DNA of 64,000 bases, taken from Triglochin maritima (taxonomy: Eukaryota > Streptophyta > Magnoliopsida > Alismatales > Juncaginaceae). The translations under genes and the position numbers were made by a program. The stretch lies in NCBI GenBank assembly GCA_963682175.1, contig OY821784.1, positions 34,267,621 through 34,331,620 of the forward strand, given 5' to 3'. Numbering within the stretch: the first letter of the stretch is position 1; each line of letters starts with the position of its first letter. Under the pieces are notes generated by a model. That model saw only the letters and a list, made by a program, of their open reading frames with translations, was not told where the DNA came from and did no database searches. Positions 60,171-64,000 of the stretch are shown here, piece after piece.

Positions 60171-60674
60171 TAGAACATAATTAACGTTATCTTTTCTAAT
60201 ATTATATACGAAATTCCATATATTAATATGCATTTAGTAACCATATTAACACAAGCATTACATAATTATATAAATATAATAGTTTATATAAAGGTTTTAG
60301 TATACAAGTCGATATTAATTCATCCCAAAACCAAACATCAATACAGTGGGATCTGAAAGACTCAAGGATAATTATAGTTTGTGGAGACCAAAATTTAGTG
60401 CTTCCTCTAAACTCAATTCTGGTACAATCAATAAGAATCAAGATAAGCCACAAACTACAGATAGCAAACAAGGAAAATTGGGATTCACGAATCAAAGTAT
60501 TCACTCTGAGGATCGGATCCTAGTATTTGAAGTTTCTACAACACAATTTCTGCACGAGTATAAAAAAAATTACAATGAAAGATTTGGAGTATGCAAGGAA
60601 CAAATTGCTTAAGTAGATGAAGTTAAGAAAAATAAGGAGATATGGACTCACTAATTCAACCGATGAAATGTCCC
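60171..60674. other. Gene-free stretch 3' of prefoldin
   Basis: AT-rich; probable 3' UTR and intergenic DNA. The short open frames on both strands have no recognisable domain. Confidence 0.4.
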
Positions 60675-62469
60675 TCAGGCTTTAGCTTTTCCAGCCTGCA
60701 GATTTTGAATCTTCTGTTGTAATCTTAAAACCTGGAAATAGATGATCAGATTACAGTGCTTATTATCTTTCCAAAATCCTCACAGTTTCAAGTGTTTACA
60801 AACAAGTGTCTAGATATAATAAGTAACACACAACCTTATATTGTATTGTGGCTTATAATATAAATTCACAAGTATCTCTAGTAAATCATCAATTATTCAG
60901 TTCCATGCACAAATTAACATTAGAAAATGAAGTCACGTCCTAATATCCATAAATGAATTTTATAGGACACGAAATTCTCTTCTTTCCTGAATACAAACAA
61001 TAGACAAGATCACTAACAGTGAAACGTCAATCTGAAAAGAGTAAAAACATGACATGAGCCAAATTATAAACAAGACCATGTTTTCATACAAAACTATTTT
61101 TTGCAAAGGTAAACAATTTATAATGCCTAACCAAGTCACCATTCCACCTTCCAAACGGCTTCTAATATCACTATCACTTCTGTGTTTCTGAACATCAAAC
61201 AATTTCACATAAACAGAATCAACATAATTATGTGTGATTTTTGTCACCAATGTGCCAGTGACATGTAAATTCGTTATTTTTCATGATCCACTAGTGACAG
61301 CTTCTGTCCAACCACATGTCATGACAACACCCCTACTTCCTTTGCATATGGTCTGATATTCTGATATATCTCAATTTTTCTCACTTGGCAGTACTCCTAA
61401 AAATTTGATTCTTTTTTTAACTATTCACGTAGCCACTTTGCGTATAATAATAATGTGTAGAAAGGATGAAACCGGTTACATGGCTGATCGAGTATTTTCG
61501 GATGTGGATTAGAAGCTAGTGCCATAACTTCCAACAAACGTTCCATAAGCTAACGTATAATTAGCATCACAGACTTGACCAAGTACATGTTTTTTTATCG
61601 GTTTGATCAAGTGGGAGCCCCCTTGCCGCAATGAATCAAGTCAGGGGGTTATGAGGGTGGTTCCTTCTGATCCTAGAAAAGCTCCAATACCGAGCGGTGA
61701 GAATTAAATGATCAAGTGATCACCTGCAAGGGTTACTGCCTAGGCAGAAATATATCTGGGGGGCATTATTAGTTAATTTTCAAGCATCCAGTAAAGTGTC
61801 ATCAAGTGAGGGGAGAAAATAGAAACAACAGTAATGCATTCCTCTTGATCACCTCACTAGCATGAAGGGGGTGTTTATTATTATTAGTATGACGATTTGA
61901 GAAACAGAAAAACAAACAACTTTGAGTTAATAAAACAAATCTTGTCAAGTCAAAAAATAATATGAACAGAACACAATTGTGCTTGCAATAAATCAGTTAC
62001 TGCCTAGAAAAAGCTGTAAGGAAACAAGCTGAACTGAAGGAGAAGGAGAACAAACCGTTTCCCTTTTGCTGTTGTGTTTATCCTCCAAGTCTTGGAGAAT
62101 CCCATTGATTCGCTTTCTGCAATTAGCTAGGTCAGCTTCTATATTAAACAGACATTTGGAAAGCAGTTAAACTGAAGGGCTCCAGTTTGTAAAAGTGAAC
62201 ATGATAAGCAAGAATTCTGAAAAAGTTGTGAGATAATATAGAAACAAAAAAGATAAATTATTTTCACATCATTCACAAAAGCATGTCCGAAATCGGATCT
62301 TTTACTCCAAGATACGAATAGGATAAGTTGAATATTTTCCTTACAATTCAGCATCTATGTATTCAATTCTCTTTTTGACATTGGCTCTGGCCTCGGCAAG
62401 ATCTTGTTTCACAAGCACAGGGCCGATCAACTTGTAGACATTTGCATCTTCCTTTAAAATATCCAGTTC
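60675..62469 (-). CDS. PFD6: Prefoldin subunit 6, last three exons
   Basis: A beta-type subunit of the hexameric prefoldin chaperone, which passes unfolded actin and tubulin to the cytosolic chaperonin. Three exons are readable on the minus strand: 62,469-62,345, 62,116-62,056 and 60,731-60,675. Each intron is bounded by GT and AG, and the reading frame is kept across both joints. They give 80 residues: ELDILKEDA at the start, VYKLIGPVLVKQDLAEA, then the coiled-coil helix through RRIEYI-type sequence (here KKRIEYIDAEL), ending LQAGKAKA and TGA. The family is about 125-130 residues long, so roughly 48 N-terminal residues, including the first helix, are encoded beyond the right edge of the window. 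No damage is seen; this is very likely a working housekeeping gene. Confidence 0.92.
60732..62055 (-). other. Last intron of prefoldin subunit 6
   Basis: About 1.3 kb, GT at 62,055-62,054 and AG at 60,733-60,732. AT-rich with no open gene; GATCAAGTG-like words recur near 61,610-61,860 without a recognised element. Confidence 0.75.
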
Positions 62470-64000
62470 CTATACCAACAATAAACACATCAGAAGCTAC
62501 ACAGGGGAAGAGTGGAAGACAGTGAAAATGTCAAGGGAGAAATTAAATTACATGGCATTAACAGACATCCAAGTTTTCAACAAACCAACTAATAACAAAG
62601 AAAGCTTCCTTCATGCTGTTATGATGCATCAGATTGGGATGTAAATGTTTTCTCTATAATAATTGTTTCAAATAGTTATCTAGAAGATAATTGGGACCCT
62701 GCTATGACGCGGGCCTTATGGGAAACTCTGAAGTGAAAAACATTATAATACCACTGATTATAGTTTTGAGCATGGACCAAAAACTGGATAACTAGATCTG
62801 TGAATCTATTATTTCCATTCAAATTGTATCCAAGAAAGTTAAATGGAGAGATCAGAGAAATTTGTCAATCTCTTCGACATTACACAGAAAAAATGCATCC
62901 TTACAGTTGCACTTTTCCATCCAAGTGGTTGATACAACCAACAATGATGATTTGATTTAAACTTGAACTCTAACAAAACAATGATGGTACGTATAACGAC
63001 TTCTATCGAAGTCAATGCTAGAAGATTAACAAAATGTTGTAGTAACATTTCACTCTGAAAAAACAAATCAAAGAAACAATTTCAAGGAGGATTGTGATGA
63101 TGACACAAACTAAGAATATGAATAGCAAAAAAAGAAACACAATATATAATTAATCAAAATTAGATTTTCAAAATATAACAAACTAGGGATGATTATATAT
63201 TTATAGAGTTGTTAAAAATAAAAACATCCAGAGAGAGGATCATAAGAAAATTGGGGTGCGAGCCATCTTCTCCTCTTCTCCATAGTGAGAGAGCAACAAC
63301 GCATGTGCCCTTCTTCTTCCCTCCTTTCGCCAGAGCAACAACGCTGCGAGCCATCTTCTCCTCCTCCATAGTGAGAGAGAAGATCAGAAGAAGATTGGGG
63401 TGGCTGGGTTAGGGTTTGGGAGAGAGAGGGTGGATGGGTTAGGGTTTGGGAAAAGAGGGTTATATAGTAGGTGGTTGTTTTGCTGTGTTGCAATCTTGGT
63501 CGTAAATTTTCCCTTTTTTTTCTTTTTCTTTTTTTACCCCCTCCCCTACCCCCTCTTCTATTGCTATAAACCCCCTAGTGTTGCAATCTTGGCCCAAACA
63601 TGTAAGGTTTATATTTTTCCCTAATTGTTTTAATTAAAACAAAAAAATAAAATAAAAAGGGGGTTGCCCACAACAGGGCGACCACCCAATCGCCTAGGCT
63701 AGCCTAGGTGTTACCAGAACCTTGCTCAAAACAGTGAACCCTAGTGGAAAAATCCAATTTCCAGGCAAAATATCATGATGGATAACGGTCAAATGGGAAC
63801 ATTTAGTACAAGGTTTTCGCAAACACCATAATATGAATCTATTCTTCAACAAGATTATGATCGTGTTGTTCACTTGTTCCAAACACTAGACTCAAAAGTC
63901 ATTCAGAAAGGAAAAATTGAAATAATTGTTCACTTACTCGATTCTTGGGCAATTAGTCCCAACCTCAGTCTTAACAATCCAAACCAAGAAACCAAACTCA
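62470..64000 (-). other. Upstream prefoldin intron (5' end beyond the window)
   Basis: No exon encoding the missing N-terminus was found here. The acceptor AG is at 62,471-62,470. It contains a repeat-rich insert at about 63,230-63,460 and a 16-bp perfect palindrome at 63,693-63,708. A splice-donor-like GTAAGT on the minus strand near 63,940 could mark an unrecognised exon. Confidence 0.5.
63235..63465. repeat. Direct repeats in the prefoldin intron
   Basis: GCGAGCCATCTTCTCCTC occurs twice (about 63,259 and 63,347), followed each time by CCATAGTGAGAGAG. GGTTAGGGTTTGGG, a telo-box-like word, also occurs twice (about 63,407 and 63,438). Probably a small unclassified insertion. Confidence 0.6.

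Noticed and set aside
60346..60612. 88-codon plus-strand open frame
   Set aside because: No recognisable domain; it lies 3' and antisense to the prefoldin gene in AT-rich DNA and overlaps an equally long minus-strand frame.
63400..63460. Telomere-like GGGTTTAGGG repeats
   Set aside because: Only two isolated TTAGGGTTT words; no array, so not an interstitial telomere.
63900..63960. Possible first exon of the prefoldin gene before GTAAGT on the minus strand
   Set aside because: The translation does not resemble the prefoldin 6 N-terminus; it is left as an unassigned donor-like site.

Overview
This window is nuclear DNA of a flowering plant, probably a eudicot; the species cannot be named from the sequence. 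It is AT-rich, has spliced exons and TATA boxes of plant type, and is dominated by nested plant transposable elements: Ty1/copia (Sirevirus-like), Ty3/gypsy (Tekay/Del-like, and possibly Tat/Athila-like), hAT, PIF/Harbinger and MITEs. Two host protein genes are supported. One is the 3' part of a prefoldin subunit 6 gene at the right edge (minus strand). The other is a short gene with a DUF761-like C-terminus, present three times because it lies in a tandem triplication.

Layout. 1-3,937: decayed repeats, including a short TIR element and an LTR-like promoter region with a TATA box. 3,938-10,800: a minus-strand Ty3/gypsy element flanked by CAAGG, broken by a TA-flanked MITE and a gag-only copia element whose 5' LTR has lost its promoter. 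10,801-14,170: retroelement remnants. 14,179-17,184: a hAT element with a perfect 8-bp target duplication. 17,193-20,820: AT-rich diverged repeats. 20,823-23,165: a second hAT transposase pseudogene. 23,732-24,850: a dispersed repeat, called D here.

24,838-58,794: a direct tandem triplication of a 14.34-14.37 kb unit. Copies 1 and 2 (24,838-39,180; 39,181-53,545) differ by about a dozen substitutions seen by eye plus TA-microsatellite lengths. Copy 3 (53,546-58,794) is truncated: it lacks about 8.6 kb, with a scrambled templated junction in its place, and is about 2% diverged except in its first ~2 kb. Each full unit carries, in order: the DUF761-like gene, a cluster of TA-flanked MITEs, a GC-rich hAT MITE, a PIF/Harbinger element broken by a copia solo LTR, D-type repeats, and a gypsy solo LTR containing another gypsy solo LTR in inverted orientation. 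The unit is bounded by D repeats, which suggests unequal homologous recombination as the cause.

58,795-59,780: a second PIF/Harbinger element, minus strand, truncated. 59,781-60,170: an older diverged piece of the same unit. 60,675-62,469: prefoldin exons, then an intron to the window edge.

The most unusual signal is a shared LTR module. LTRs of two unrelated retrotransposon superfamilies (copia and gypsy) are both packed with the palindrome GGTCGACC, often next to ACTTAAGT.
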